Positions 24,705 to 34,051 of a DNA stretch of 64,000 bases are shown here, piece by piece (the stretch's first letter is position 1; every line of letters begins with the position of its first letter). Location of the stretch: NCBI GenBank assembly GCA_034003625.1, contig JAVEYG010000017.1, forward strand, positions 1 to 64,000, written 5' to 3'. The translations under genes and the position numbers were made by a program. This DNA comes from GWE2-42-39 sp034003625 (GTDB lineage: Bacteria > Bacteroidota > Bacteroidia > Bacteroidales > Prolixibacteraceae). The notes under the pieces are model-generated. The model did not search any database. It had not been told where the DNA came from and was given only the letters and a program-made list of their open reading frames with translations.

Positions 24705-26684
24705 ATGAAACTACGGATTTTAGCAGGCTTCATCGTTATCTGCAATTTCACTTTTTCCTCCCCTTTTACCGGCCACACAAATCAGATGGAACAGTCTGCG
24801 GATTCATTGCAGCAGGGGGTCGCTTTTCTGAAAAAATTAATTGCCCGGCAGGGGAAATGGCACTTCAACAATCCCGAAATGGAAAGATCAATCAACGGAT
24901 TGATCCATTTCATTGAAGATGAAAACATTGATACTATTCTATACAAAATAGGAAAATATAAAACCGATTCGCTTTTGATATTCCGGCGCTGGCAGGATGT
25001 ATCCGACACCCTGAGCATTCCCGGTTTTTTGCCTGCCGGGCAAATCAGTGAAAAAATGAAACAACTCGACCGGGAAATCAGGGACCAGAATCCCATCGAA
25101 AAAATTCCGGTCCCCGAATACCTGCTTTCCGGGATCGAGAAAAAAGTCCGCTTTCTGCCCAAAGAAAAATCACACTTGCTGATCGATCGCAAAATACTTG
25201 TTTTGCCCGACAGCCTGAGAAACCTCTCTATGAAAAAGGATACCGTAAAACCAGGCAGTAAAAAACATCTGCATTTCCAGCATCTCGACAGCCTCCGGGC
25301 CCGATTGGTGGAAGAAGCCCGGATAAAATACAACGATTCCCTCCTGCGCCATTACATTGACTCCGTATCGACTGCTTACCGGAATTCGTCCCTTGCCCAT
25401 TTTTCCGATTCGTTGCAACAGCAGTTGCAAAATTCACTGAAACAAAAAAACAGGCAACTGATAAAAGACTGGAACGATACGCAGACAACCGCTATGAACG
25501 ATTCGGTTAAGTACCTGCTGCCCCTGCTCGAAAAACGGGCTTACAAATCCCCTCAGGACGTGTGGTTGCACAACCTGACCAACGACTCCATCCGGGTACG
25601 GATGCGTAACGGGGAAAATTATTTCACCCGCATGTTCATCAAAAACGAGCAAAACGATTCGTTAGGCGTAAAAATTGAAAACATGGGACGAAACTCAATG
25701 AAAATATTGATCGATGACGGGGTTACTTTTACCCGTTTCAGGGAACAGCAAAAACGCGACATCAAATTCGACCACTTCACTCCCGACAATAAATTGGTAA
25801 AAGTACCCAGGCGATATGATATACTGACTCCATGGAACCTTGGAGGAAATACGATCTTCGGGTTCACACAAACCTCGCTTAGTAACTGGAAAAAAGGTGG
25901 CAACAGTTCCCTTTCAATACTTGCAGTGCTGAAAGGTTTTGCCAATTATTCGGACGAAAAACTGAAATGGGAAAACAGCGCCGAACTACGCAACGGCTGG
26001 ATGCGCATAAACGAGGAAGATGAAGATACAAAACTGCAAAAAAACGACGACAAGCTGGAACTGATTTCCAGGCTTGGAATAAGCGCATTTAAAAAATGGT
26101 ATTACAGCGCCGAGGTTGATTTTGAAACCCAGTTTTTTAACGGGTACAATTACCCTGATACCGACAACCCGATTTCTGCATTCATGGCGCCGGCAAAAAC
26201 CCTTATCAAAATAGGTCTCGACTACAAACCTAACAAAGACTTTTCCCTCTTCCTTTCTCCGCTTACATCCAAAACCGTGTTTGTACGCGATACCGTACTA
26301 ATCGACCAGACCAAATTCGGAGTTGATGCCAATAAGCGCCGTTTCTGGGAGCCGGGGTTCAATGCCGACCTTAAATTCAAAAAAGCAGTTTACAAAGACA
26401 TTGTGTGGGAAACCAAATACAAAATGTTTTTTAACTACCGGAGCCCGTTTGATAAATTCGATATTAACTGGGAAAACTTAGTCAGCATGAAACTGAACGA
26501 TTACATCAATATGAATTTCATGCTCCACCTCATTTATGATGACAACATTACCTTTAAAACCGGGAAACTTGATACTAACGGGAAACCGATATACGAACCC
26601 AGATGGCAGGTAAAAGAGCTGATCACCATTGGTTTTTCCTACAACATCAACCGCCGGGTTTACAAGCGGCAGCAAATCAATTAA
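24705..26684 (+). CDS. DUF3078 outer-membrane protein with helical N-region
   Basis: A signal peptide (MKLRILAGFIVICNF onward) is followed by about 350 residues rich in Asp, Ser, Leu and Lys that look helical and possibly coiled. The C-terminal half contains NTIFGFTQTSLSNWKKGG and NSAELRNGWMR, the hallmark of DUF3078 barrels. I chose ATG 24705 because the TTG-opened extension to 24639 has no signal peptide. The N-terminal region is longer than in simple DUF3078 proteins. It lies 12 bases before the SRPBCC gene. Function unknown. Confidence 0.8.
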   Translation: MKLRILAGFIVICNFTFSSPFTGHTNQMEQSADSLQQGVAFLKKLIARQGKWHFNNPEMERSINGLIHFIEDENIDTILYKIGKYKTDSLLIFRRWQDVSDTLSIPGFLPAGQISEKMKQLDREIRDQNPIEKIPVPEYLLSGIEKKVRFLPKEKSHLLIDRKILVLPDSLRNLSMKKDTVKPGSKKHLHFQHLDSLRARLVEEARIKYNDSLLRHYIDSVSTAYRNSSLAHFSDSLQQQLQNSLKQKNRQLIKDWNDTQTTAMNDSVKYLLPLLEKRAYKSPQDVWLHNLTNDSIRVRMRNGENYFTRMFIKNEQNDSLGVKIENMGRNSMKILIDDGVTFTRFREQQKRDIKFDHFTPDNKLVKVPRRYDILTPWNLGGNTIFGFTQTSLSNWKKGGNSSLSILAVLKGFANYSDEKLKWENSAELRNGWMRINEEDEDTKLQKNDDKLELISRLGISAFKKWYYSAEVDFETQFFNGYNYPDTDNPISAFMAPAKTLIKIGLDYKPNKDFSLFLSPLTSKTVFVRDTVLIDQTKFGVDANKRRFWEPGFNADLKFKKAVYKDIVWETKYKMFFNYRSPFDKFDINWENLVSMKLNDYINMNFMLHLIYDDNITFKTGKLDTNGKPIYEPRWQVKELITIGFSYNINRRVYKRQQIN

Positions 26685-26696
26685 CCCAACCGCAAC

Positions 26697-27077
26697 ATGA
26701 AAACGTTTAAAAAATATTTCAAACTGGCGGCTGCTCCCGAAGATGTGTACAATGCACTGACCAATCGGGCCATGCTGGAAATATGGACCGGCGAAGATGC
26801 CGTGATGGAGGAAAAACCCGGTACCGAATTTTCATTATGGGATGGCAGCATCACCGGGATCAATCTCGAATTTGTAAAAGACAGCAAGATTGTTCAGGAA
26901 TGGTTTTTTGGTGAACAGGAAGAAAAATCAATCGTGACCATCAAACTGCACCGCGACAAAAAAGGGACCATCATGGAAGTGGAACATATCAATATCCCGG
27001 ACGAAGCCTACGAAAACATTGCAGAAGGCTGGCAGGAAGATTATTTTGACGCACTGAACCAACTCTTTGAAGAATGA
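26697..27077 (+). CDS. SRPBCC (AHSA1-like) domain protein
   Basis: A single START-like domain: FKLAAAPEDVYNALTNRAML opens the fold and GWQEDYFDALNQLFEE closes it, as in AHSA1-type proteins that bind a small hydrophobic ligand or assist Hsp90. No catalytic residues can be assigned. It overlaps the cupin gene by 4 bases, so the two are translationally coupled. Confidence 0.85.
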   Translation: MKTFKKYFKLAAAPEDVYNALTNRAMLEIWTGEDAVMEEKPGTEFSLWDGSITGINLEFVKDSKIVQEWFFGEQEEKSIVTIKLHRDKKGTIMEVEHINIPDEAYENIAEGWQEDYFDALNQLFEE

Positions 27078-27583
27078 ACACCGCCGCATACTGGATTGAC
27101 CGGCTCAATCTTCAGAGACACCCGGAAGGAGGATGGTTCAGGGAAACATACCGGGCGGTAGAACAGATCGGGGAAAAAGGCCTGCCTGCACGGTACTTGT
27201 CACCAAGGTGTTTTTCCACTGCCATTTATTACCTGCTCGAAAAAAACGACCACTCTGTTTTTCACCGGTTAAAATCTGACGAAACCTGGCATTTCTATAC
27301 AGGCACCTCGTCCATCCGGTTGTTTATTATTTCGCCGAAAGGAAAATTATCAGGGTATTTGATTGGCCCCCATCCTGATCAGGACGAAGTTTTTCAGCTA
27401 CACATTCCACAAAATCACTGGTTTGCAGCCTTACTGACGAATCCGGAAGGTTTTGCGCTGATTGGCTGCACAGTTGCGCCGGGATTTGAATTCGACGACT
27501 TTGAGATAGGCAAACGCAGCGAACTGACAAAAATGTTCCCTAAACACAGGGAAATTATTGAAAAAATGACAAAAGCGGAATAG
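27074..27583 (+). CDS. Cupin-domain protein (DUF985 type)
   Basis: The sequence starts AAYWIDRLNLQRHPEGGWF, the DUF985 signature, and continues with a cupin core (HRLKSDETWHFYTG, later QNHWFAAL and GCTVAPGFEFDDFE). The His and Glu residues could hold a metal. Members are small soluble proteins of mostly unknown activity. It is the second gene of a pair with the SRPBCC protein. Confidence 0.88.
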   Translation: MNTAAYWIDRLNLQRHPEGGWFRETYRAVEQIGEKGLPARYLSPRCFSTAIYYLLEKNDHSVFHRLKSDETWHFYTGTSSIRLFIISPKGKLSGYLIGPHPDQDEVFQLHIPQNHWFAALLTNPEGFALIGCTVAPGFEFDDFEIGKRSELTKMFPKHREIIEKMTKAE

Positions 27584-27660
27584 TTGTATTCCGGGCATTA
27601 TATCGCCCTAAAACCAGATTAGACAAAAAAACATTGCATGAATAATCGTCGTTTCATGTG

Positions 27661-28674
27661 CTAAATAGTAATTACCCGCTGTATTTCGATCAAATCTTCA
27701 TCAATACTGTGATGAAGTTTTACCGCTTTGCTGATCGGCACATGCACTGTTTTGTCGTTCTTCAGCCCAATCATAATGCTTTTCTGGTCGTCGAGCAGCG
27801 CGTCAACGGCGGCAACCCCCATCCGGGTAGCGGCCACACGGTCTTTCGCAGTCGGGCTTCCGCCCCTCTGGATATGCCCCAGTATCGAAACCCGTACATC
27901 CAGGTCGGGATGTTCTTCCGTTACCTTTTTCGCAATTTTGATGGCCCCGCCCATTTCATCGCCTTCGGCAACAATGACAATACCACTTGTTTCCTTCGTT
28001 TTGTACCCTTTGGCAAGAAATTTTTTCAGTTCTTCGTGCTGTTCTTTCGACTCGGGGATCAGGATCACTTCGGCGCCCACGGCAATGCCGCTGTTCAGCG
28101 CCAGCAGCCCGGCTTCGCGGCCCATCACTTCAATAAAAAAGATACGCCCGTGCGAGCTGGCCGTATCTTTAATTTTATCGACAGCTTCCACCACCGTGTT
28201 CAGGGCAGTATCGTACCCAATCGTGTAATCAGTTCCAAACATATCGTTGTCGATAGTTCCCGGGATGCCGACAAAGGGAATATCGTATTCCTGCGAGAAG
28301 ATGAGCGCACCGGTAAACGAGCCATCTCCGCCGATCACCACCACTGCATCAATATCATGCTTTTTCAGGTTCCGATAGGCTTTTTCCTGCCCTTCCGAAG
28401 TATGGAATTCCATGCTCCGGGCAGTTTTCAGAATGGTACCCCCCTGGTTGATGATCCCGCTGACATCGTTTGAATGGAGCGGGATAAAATCGTCTTCGAT
28501 CATTCCCTGGTAACCGTGACGGATACCGACTACCTCCAGCCCGTGCGACAATGCAGCCCGGGTTACTGCCCGTATCGCCGCATTCATGCCCGGGGCATCA
28601 CCACCTGAGGTAAATACTGCAATCCGCTGTAGTTTCTTGCGTTTTCCGTTTTCAGTATTTGTTTTCGCATCCAT
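27661..28674 (-). CDS. pfkA: ATP-dependent 6-phosphofructokinase
   Basis: This enzyme phosphorylates fructose-6-phosphate in glycolysis. The ATP/substrate motifs TSGGDAPGMNAAIR, GGDGSFTGA and GIPGTIDNDMFGTDYTIG are present, the last carrying the catalytic Asp pair. GDGS at the nucleotide site suggests ATP rather than pyrophosphate. The 337-residue length is typical, with a slightly longer Lys-rich N-terminus. It converges with the cupin gene and is followed at its 5' side by the cmk-ispH unit. Confidence 0.95.
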   Translation of the reverse strand: MDAKTNTENGKRKKLQRIAVFTSGGDAPGMNAAIRAVTRAALSHGLEVVGIRHGYQGMIEDDFIPLHSNDVSGIINQGGTILKTARSMEFHTSEGQEKAYRNLKKHDIDAVVVIGGDGSFTGALIFSQEYDIPFVGIPGTIDNDMFGTDYTIGYDTALNTVVEAVDKIKDTASSHGRIFFIEVMGREAGLLALNSGIAVGAEVILIPESKEQHEELKKFLAKGYKTKETSGIVIVAEGDEMGGAIKIAKKVTEEHPDLDVRVSILGHIQRGGSPTAKDRVAATRMGVAAVDALLDDQKSIMIGLKNDKTVHVPISKAVKLHHSIDEDLIEIQRVITI

Positions 28675-28767
28675 ATCTTTTAATTTCTGAACGACAATAC
28701 AAAGTAACGACGGCTTTCCCGGATATGAAACCCGGCCTGTTTTTAAACCTGAAATTTTAATATAGAA

Positions 28768-29622
28768 TTAATGGCTTACCAATATTTCCCTGATCTGTTC
28801 CATCAGCCACTGCGGCGTGGAGGTAGCCCCGCAAATACCCACCGATCCGGCATTTCTGAACCAGCTAAAATCCAATTCTTCCGGTGAAGAAACAAAATAA
28901 CTGCGTGGGTTGGTTTGCAAACAGGTTTCGTACAGGACACGGGCATTCGAGCTTTTCTTTCCCCCCACAAAAACAATGACATCGTACTGCGCGGCAAATT
29001 CTTTCATGCGGGGGACACGGTTGGCAACCTGCCGGCATATTGTATCATGCGTTTTCACATTGCTATTGATTGAATAATCCCGAAGATTTTCCCGTAGTTG
29101 TTGAAATTTCTCTATCGATTTGGTGGTTTGCGAGAACAATACTGCCGGTTTCCCCGGATCAATTTTTGCAAGGTCGCCGGGTTCTTCTACCACAATGGCC
29201 CGTCCGCCGGTTTGCCCGCTCAGCCCGTTGACTTCGGCATGGCCCTTTTTCCCGAAAATAATCACCTGACCGTCTGCTTTTTCCATTTCTTCGGCAGCTT
29301 TTTTTACCCGTTGCTGAAGTTTTAAAACCACCAGGCAGGTCGCATCAATCAGTTCAATATTGTTTGCCCGGGCATATTCATAAGTCGAAGGAGGTTCACC
29401 GTGAGCCCGGAGCAACACCCGGCAATCCGACAGGGTACGGTAAGTTTCATGGTCAATAATGATCAATCCAAGTTTTGCGAGGCGTTCCACTTCCATGCCA
29501 TTGTGCACAATATCGCCCAGACAATACAATTTACCGCCGTCCGACAAGGTGTCTTCCGCCATTTTCACTGCATTGACCACGCCAAAACAAAAGCCCGATT
29601 TCTGATCAATAACCACCTTCAT
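28768..29622 (-). CDS. ispH: 4-hydroxy-3-methylbut-2-enyl diphosphate reductase
   Basis: This is the last enzyme of the MEP isoprenoid pathway and carries an iron-sulfur cluster. All three cluster Cys are in family motifs: GFCFGVVNAV, DATCLVVLKL and DTICRQVANR. The substrate loops VGGKKSSNARVLYE and GICGATSTPQWLM are also present. Its start overlaps the end of cmk by 4 bases, so both are one transcript, an arrangement often seen in Bacteroidota. Confidence 0.95.
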   Translation of the reverse strand: MKVVIDQKSGFCFGVVNAVKMAEDTLSDGGKLYCLGDIVHNGMEVERLAKLGLIIIDHETYRTLSDCRVLLRAHGEPPSTYEYARANNIELIDATCLVVLKLQQRVKKAAEEMEKADGQVIIFGKKGHAEVNGLSGQTGGRAIVVEEPGDLAKIDPGKPAVLFSQTTKSIEKFQQLRENLRDYSINSNVKTHDTICRQVANRVPRMKEFAAQYDVIVFVGGKKSSNARVLYETCLQTNPRSYFVSSPEELDFSWFRNAGSVGICGATSTPQWLMEQIREILVSH

Positions 29623-30317
29623 TTTCCAATCCGCTTTTCGGCTTCTTCAAGGACCCACCGGAATTGTTCTTCACGCGACAAGTGGCTGTTATCTAACAAA
29701 AGTGCATCAGCGGCCTGTTTCAGGGGGCTGGCCTCGCGCGACGAGTCGATGCGGTCGCGCTCCTGTACATTTTGCAGTATTTCGTTGAAATCGACCGCCT
29801 GTCCTTTCTCTATCAGCTCGTCGTAGCGGCGTTTGGCGCGCACTTCCGGCAAAGCGGTCATAAATATTTTCAGTTCGGCATCGGGGAAAACCACGGTGCC
29901 AATATCGCGGCCATCCATCACAATCCCTTTGTTCCCGCCCATTTTTTGCTGAAGTTTCACCATGGCAGCCCGCACCTGTTTGACCGTCGCCACCGGGCTT
30001 ACATGATTGGCCACCGGCAACTGGCGGATTTCCTGTTCTACATTCTCCCCGTTCAGGAATGTTTCATTCTGCCCCGTTTCAGGGTTAAAACGAAACTCAA
30101 TGCTGATCTCATCCAATCGGGAAATCAGCCCGGCTTCGTCTACTTTTTTACCGGCAGCCAGCCCGTTGCGCAGGGCAAACAGGGTAACAGCGCGGTACAT
30201 GGCGCCGGTGTCAATATAAATATATCCTAATTTTTTTGCCAGTTCTTTGGCAACCGTGCTCTTTCCGCAACCGGAATGCCCGTCGATGGCGATAATGATA
30301 CGGGTTGGTTTTTCCAT
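29619..30317 (-). CDS. cmk: Cytidylate kinase
   Basis: It phosphorylates CMP and dCMP in nucleotide salvage. The P-loop GHSGCGKSTVAKELAKKLG and the IDTGAMYRA motif mark the family, and MDGRDIGTVVFPDAELKIFM is the conserved nucleoside-binding block. At 232 residues it has normal length. A TATATTTG box lies just upstream. It is the first gene of the cmk-ispH pair. Confidence 0.95.
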   Translation of the reverse strand: MEKPTRIIIAIDGHSGCGKSTVAKELAKKLGYIYIDTGAMYRAVTLFALRNGLAAGKKVDEAGLISRLDEISIEFRFNPETGQNETFLNGENVEQEIRQLPVANHVSPVATVKQVRAAMVKLQQKMGGNKGIVMDGRDIGTVVFPDAELKIFMTALPEVRAKRRYDELIEKGQAVDFNEILQNVQERDRIDSSREASPLKQAADALLLDNSHLSREEQFRWVLEEAEKRIGK

Positions 30318-30337
30318 TGCATCTTCTTTTCAGCAAG

Positions 30338-30345
30338 CAAATATA
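30338..30345 (-). promoter_or_regulatory. -7 box of cmk-ispH
   Basis: The minus strand reads TATATTTG, matching TAnnTTTG, 21 bases before the cmk ATG. Confidence 0.4.
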
Positions 30346-30447
30346 AAGGAAATCGGGTAAGGTTTCCCGGATTTTATCAGAGTTTCGCAAAACTTCGGGT
30401 GCAGAAGTGTTTAACTTTCGGATTTGAATGATGAATATCCGGGATTT

Positions 30448-31482
30448 TTATTTTTTTCTGTAATAATCGCCCATATTGATCGCCAGCGACAAGTGATTGG
30501 AAGCCCCGCCCAGGTGATAACGTGCCAGCCCGTAATTCAGTTCAAAACGTGAAACCCGAAACCCAAGCCCGAAAGAGAAACCAACCGTCGACATTTTTTC
30601 ATCGTATTTCAGTTCCTGCCGCCGCTGATAATTATATCCCAGACGAAGCGTAAAATTTTCGGACGGGAGCAACTCAAGCCCCAAAACCAAATGGCGAAGA
30701 AGTTTTTTGCCCAACCCGTCTTCTTCAAGAGTTGCAGCTGTCTGTCCATCGTCGTCTTCTGAATCGGGTTGTGCCAGCGTCCATTTCTGAAGGTGTTGCA
30801 GGGTAGCGGCAATGCGTACCGGCGCATGGGCCAGCCGCTGACAATAGCCTATCTGCACATCGAACGGGAGTGGTTCGCGCTCGCCATTATCATAATAGGT
30901 AGTAATTTGTGTACCAAAATTTTTCACGGCCAGCCCGATGGTAGTCAGCCCGTCTTTACTTTGCCAGGCAGCACCAAGGTCGGCTGCAATACCTGCCGAC
31001 TGGTAGCTCTCAAACGACGACCACACCGGCTTTAGGTTGATACCCGCCGAAAATCTTTCAAACCGGTACGACCAAAGAATATTGAGCGCGTATTCGGCAG
31101 CCTGAAACGTATTCTCGGTCACGGTTCCATTGGGTAACGCTTCGATAAACGTCCCGTAATTGATATAATGCATCCCCACGGCCAGGTTGCCCGGAAGCCC
31201 TACCGGCAACACATACGCCACATAACCGTAATTTACATCGCTGATGTAATCTACATAGTTGACGACTATTCGGTTTTTCATTTCTTCGGTGAGCAGCGCC
31301 GGATTATTAACAGCAACATTCAGGTCTGTTTCATCGGCCAGCGCAACTTGGTTCCCGCCTAATGCAGCCATACGTGCCGAATTGGTGAGGTTCAGAAATT
31401 CGTAGGTATTTTCACCGCCAAGCTGCGCCTTCGAAAAAAGAGGGAACAAGAAAATGAATACGAAAATATAGTTGAAATTCAT
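30448..31482 (-). CDS. porQ: Type IX secretion system protein PorQ
   Basis: A signal peptide (MNFNYIFVFIFLFPLFSKAQ) is followed by a PorV/PorQ-like barrel that opens with GGENTYEFLNLTNSARMAAL, the PorQ hallmark, and GGNQVALADETDLNVAVNNP. In characterised systems PorQ joins the outer-membrane attachment complex that fixes type IX cargo to the surface. The start at 31482 is chosen for its signal peptide. Its place beside cmk is common in the phylum. The propeller protein at 16.7-19.1 kb is a candidate cargo. Confidence 0.92.
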   Translation of the reverse strand: MNFNYIFVFIFLFPLFSKAQLGGENTYEFLNLTNSARMAALGGNQVALADETDLNVAVNNPALLTEEMKNRIVVNYVDYISDVNYGYVAYVLPVGLPGNLAVGMHYINYGTFIEALPNGTVTENTFQAAEYALNILWSYRFERFSAGINLKPVWSSFESYQSAGIAADLGAAWQSKDGLTTIGLAVKNFGTQITTYYDNGEREPLPFDVQIGYCQRLAHAPVRIAATLQHLQKWTLAQPDSEDDDGQTAATLEEDGLGKKLLRHLVLGLELLPSENFTLRLGYNYQRRQELKYDEKMSTVGFSFGLGFRVSRFELNYGLARYHLGGASNHLSLAINMGDYYRKK

Positions 31483-31513
31483 GCTGAAATTACCGCGTTT
31501 ACTGATCAAACGT

Positions 31514-31521
31514 CAAAGATA
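31514..31521 (-). promoter_or_regulatory. -7 box of porQ
   Basis: The minus strand reads TATCTTTG, matching TAnnTTTG, about 32 bases before the porQ ATG. Confidence 0.45.
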
Positions 31522-31646
31522 TTTTTTTATTACAAGATGACAGGCGGAATGTAAAAAAAACCGGCACCGGTCTTTTCATAGAATCTCAAACAACTTCTTT
31601 CATCAGAAAACTAATACATTCTTTTTCTGTACCTTATCCCACCATA

Positions 31647-32756
31647 TTAAAACCGTAATCCTTCGTAAATTGTTTTCAGCGTTTCTTTCTCTTTTTCCCA
31701 GCAAAGTTCAGCAGCAGCCCTTTTCAGATTTTCCTTCCATCCGGCGATTTGCTCCCGGTTGTTTAAAATAGCCTCGATCTGCCGGGCTATTTGGGAGGGT
31801 TGATGACTTTCGAGGATGGCCCCTACCCGGTAATCTTCAACGATTTTTTTCATTTCCGGAAGGTTTGACACCAGCACCGGGATTTCTGCCTGAATGTAAT
31901 CGAACAGCTTGTTCGGAAGGGCATATTTATAGTTTAGGCCCAGATCTTCTTCTATTGAAAGACCCAGATCGGCCTGCACGGTAATGTATTTCACTTCGCT
32001 GAACGATATCCGTCCTAAAAATTTCACTTTGTCCCGAAGGTGTAATTCTTCGGTAAGGGTCCTCAGTTGAGCAGCCATATCGCCAGCACCGACCACAACC
32101 AACACCGCATTGTCAATCTGCTGCATGGCGCGGACCATCTGCTCCAGTCCCCTTCCAATGTTCAGCGCCCCCTGGTACAAAATGATCTTTTTCCCGCCAA
32201 AGTCCAATTTTTTATCATCCGGAATTTCAAAGGGGACCATCCGGTCAGGGACATTCCGTATTACATGAAAACAGGTCCCGTATTTGTAACGGTAGGCTTC
32301 GGCAATCGACTGGCAAACGGTGTACGCATTTCTTATTCTCGGAAGCAGCTCTTTCTCCAATCTTTCCCACGCCCGGCGCACCTTGTGGCGATGAACCAGT
32401 TCTGGCACTTCGGTAAAATATTCATGGCTGTCGTAATACAAAGGGTTACCGGTGAGCCTCGAAACCAAAAAATTGGGAAGCAGCGTGTCGAGGTCGTTCG
32501 AAACAAAAATATCGAATTTGGAAAAGAGCAGCACAAAAAACAGACGGAGGTTGTATTCAACGTAAAACAAAGGTCCCTTTCTGAAAAAAAGGTACATCCG
32601 GCGCGTATTGTAGGTACGGCTGACAGGAAGGCTTTCCGGCAACAGACGGCCAATCAGGGTTACCTCGTGCCCCATCTCCTGAAGCGTGACAGCCACCTTA
32701 TGTACCCGATTGTCGGTTACCAGGTCGTTTATTACGCTGATCGCTATTCGTTTCAA
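31647..32756 (-). CDS. Glycosyltransferase family 4-like protein
   Basis: The N-terminus KRIAISVINDLVTDNRVHKV and the segment FDIFVSNDLDTLLPNFLVSR are typical of GT4-type transferases. The C-terminal half holds KIILYQGALNIGRGLEQMV and the donor-binding KFLGRISFSEVKYI and NYKYALPNKLFDYIQAEIPV regions. I place the start at the TTG at 32756, since the 30 residues before it (from ATG 32846) are not family-like. It probably adds a sugar to a surface polysaccharide or lipid. Donor and acceptor are unknown and it has no operon partner. Confidence 0.85.
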   Translation of the reverse strand: MKRIAISVINDLVTDNRVHKVAVTLQEMGHEVTLIGRLLPESLPVSRTYNTRRMYLFFRKGPLFYVEYNLRLFFVLLFSKFDIFVSNDLDTLLPNFLVSRLTGNPLYYDSHEYFTEVPELVHRHKVRRAWERLEKELLPRIRNAYTVCQSIAEAYRYKYGTCFHVIRNVPDRMVPFEIPDDKKLDFGGKKIILYQGALNIGRGLEQMVRAMQQIDNAVLVVVGAGDMAAQLRTLTEELHLRDKVKFLGRISFSEVKYITVQADLGLSIEEDLGLNYKYALPNKLFDYIQAEIPVLVSNLPEMKKIVEDYRVGAILESHQPSQIARQIEAILNNREQIAGWKENLKRAAAELCWEKEKETLKTIYEGLRF

Positions 32757-32915
32757 AATATTCGTTTTTTTGTTTGTAAATGTACCTATTTCAATGGTTT
32801 CATTTTGAAAAAAGGATATGGTATTTTTACTTTTCAAAAATAACAACTGCCAGGGAACAGGGAAAACAGCAATCGGCTAACAGCCTGATTTTATCTTTTA
32901 GCCCCGGATATTCAA

Positions 32916-32945
32916 TTGGTTTTTAATAGCTGCTGATTATCTTTG
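32916..32945 (+). promoter_or_regulatory. Promoter of murB
   Basis: TTG at 32916-32918 and TATCTTTG at 32938-32945 are 19 bases apart, the classic -33/-7 layout of Bacteroidota vegetative promoters. The murB ATG follows 14 bases later. Confidence 0.55.
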
Positions 32946-32959
32946 GACAAATTTCAGTC

Positions 32960-33976
32960 ATGATCCGTTTTCAAAAAAATTTTTCGCTTAAAGACTACAA
33001 CACGTTTGGTATTGACGTTCGTGCCCGGTATTTTTTCGAATTTACCGAATTGAACGACCTTACCAGGTTTCTGACTTTGCAGGAAAACCGTGAAAATGAA
33101 CCTGTCCTGATTTTAGGTGGCGGCAGTAATTTACTGTTCCTAAATGATTTTCCGGGAACGGTTTTTCATGTCAACATTCCCGGCATCCGGTTAGTAAACG
33201 AAGACCGCAACCAGGTCTGGATTGAAGCAGGAGCCGGGGTTGAGTGGGATGAACTGGTTGAGTATTCGGTTTTTTACGGCTGGGGCGGGATAGAAAACCT
33301 GTCGCTGATACCCGGGAAAGTAGGGGCAGCACCGGTTCAAAATATCGGGGCCTATGGCGTGGAAGTAAAAGATGTAATTGAAACGGTAAACGGCTTTGAC
33401 CTGAAAACCATGGAAGATTATTCAATCCCTGCTCACGACTGTCGTTTTGCTTATCGCGACAGTATTTTTAAGCACGAACTGAAAAACCGTTTTATTGTTA
33501 CGGGCGTGGTTCTCAGGTTGGAAAAATTTCCGGAGTACAAATTGGGATACGGAGACCTGAAACGTGAAACCGAAAGAATGGGAGCAGTGAATGTTCGCAC
33601 CATCCGCAAAGCAGTGATCCATATCCGTGAATCGAAACTTCCCGATCCGAAAGTGAACGGCAATGCAGGCAGTTTCTTCAAGAATCCGGTGGTTGATGCC
33701 GGCCTTGCGGAACAACTAAAATCACGATTCGGAACCATACCGGTTTATCCTTCGACAGATGGAAAAATAAAACTCGCTGCCGGCTGGCTGATTGAACAGT
33801 GTGGCTGGAAAGGGTTCCGCGACGGGGATGCCGGAGTACACGAAAAACAAGCGCTGGTACTGGTAAACTATGGCAATGCCAGTGGCCTGCAACTATTCGA
33901 TCTTTCTGAAAAAATAAAACGATCGGTGTCCGAAAAATTCGGTGTGGAACTGGAGCGGGAAGTAAATGTGGTTTAG
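32960..33976 (+). CDS. murB: UDP-N-acetylenolpyruvoylglucosamine reductase
   Basis: MurB makes UDP-N-acetylmuramic acid for peptidoglycan. The FAD-binding motifs LILGGGSNLLFL and GIENLSLIPGKVGAAPVQNIG are present, and the catalytic Ser lies in NAGSFFKNP. Length (338) and insertions correspond to the E. coli-like type I form. It stands alone on the plus strand with its own promoter and a shared downstream hairpin. Confidence 0.96.
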   Translation: MIRFQKNFSLKDYNTFGIDVRARYFFEFTELNDLTRFLTLQENRENEPVLILGGGSNLLFLNDFPGTVFHVNIPGIRLVNEDRNQVWIEAGAGVEWDELVEYSVFYGWGGIENLSLIPGKVGAAPVQNIGAYGVEVKDVIETVNGFDLKTMEDYSIPAHDCRFAYRDSIFKHELKNRFIVTGVVLRLEKFPEYKLGYGDLKRETERMGAVNVRTIRKAVIHIRESKLPDPKVNGNAGSFFKNPVVDAGLAEQLKSRFGTIPVYPSTDGKIKLAAGWLIEQCGWKGFRDGDAGVHEKQALVLVNYGNASGLQLFDLSEKIKRSVSEKFGVELEREVNVV

Positions 33977-33983
33977 GGAAAAA

Positions 33984-34040
33984 GCTGTCCAAAAAGTTCT
34001 AAAGCCCGCGAATCGCGTCACTCCAGGCTCTTTGGACAGC
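33984..34040. terminator. Hairpin between murB and the His-rich TonB receptor
   Basis: GCTGTCCAAAAAG and CTCTTTGGACAGC pair imperfectly around about 30 bases that themselves contain CGCGAATCGCG. The position, between convergent genes, suggests a bidirectional terminator. There is no strong T run. Confidence 0.5.
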
Positions 34041-34051
34041 CGCTCTGTTCA

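Noticed and set aside
27658..28473. A 271-codon open frame on the plus strand opposite pfkA
   Set aside because: It lies wholly inside the well-conserved pfkA gene and its translation shows no family features; it is a product of codon bias on the coding strand.
32067..32843. A 258-codon open frame opposite the glycosyltransferase gene
   Set aside because: It is antisense to a recognisable GT4 gene over its full length and has no motif or signal of its own.
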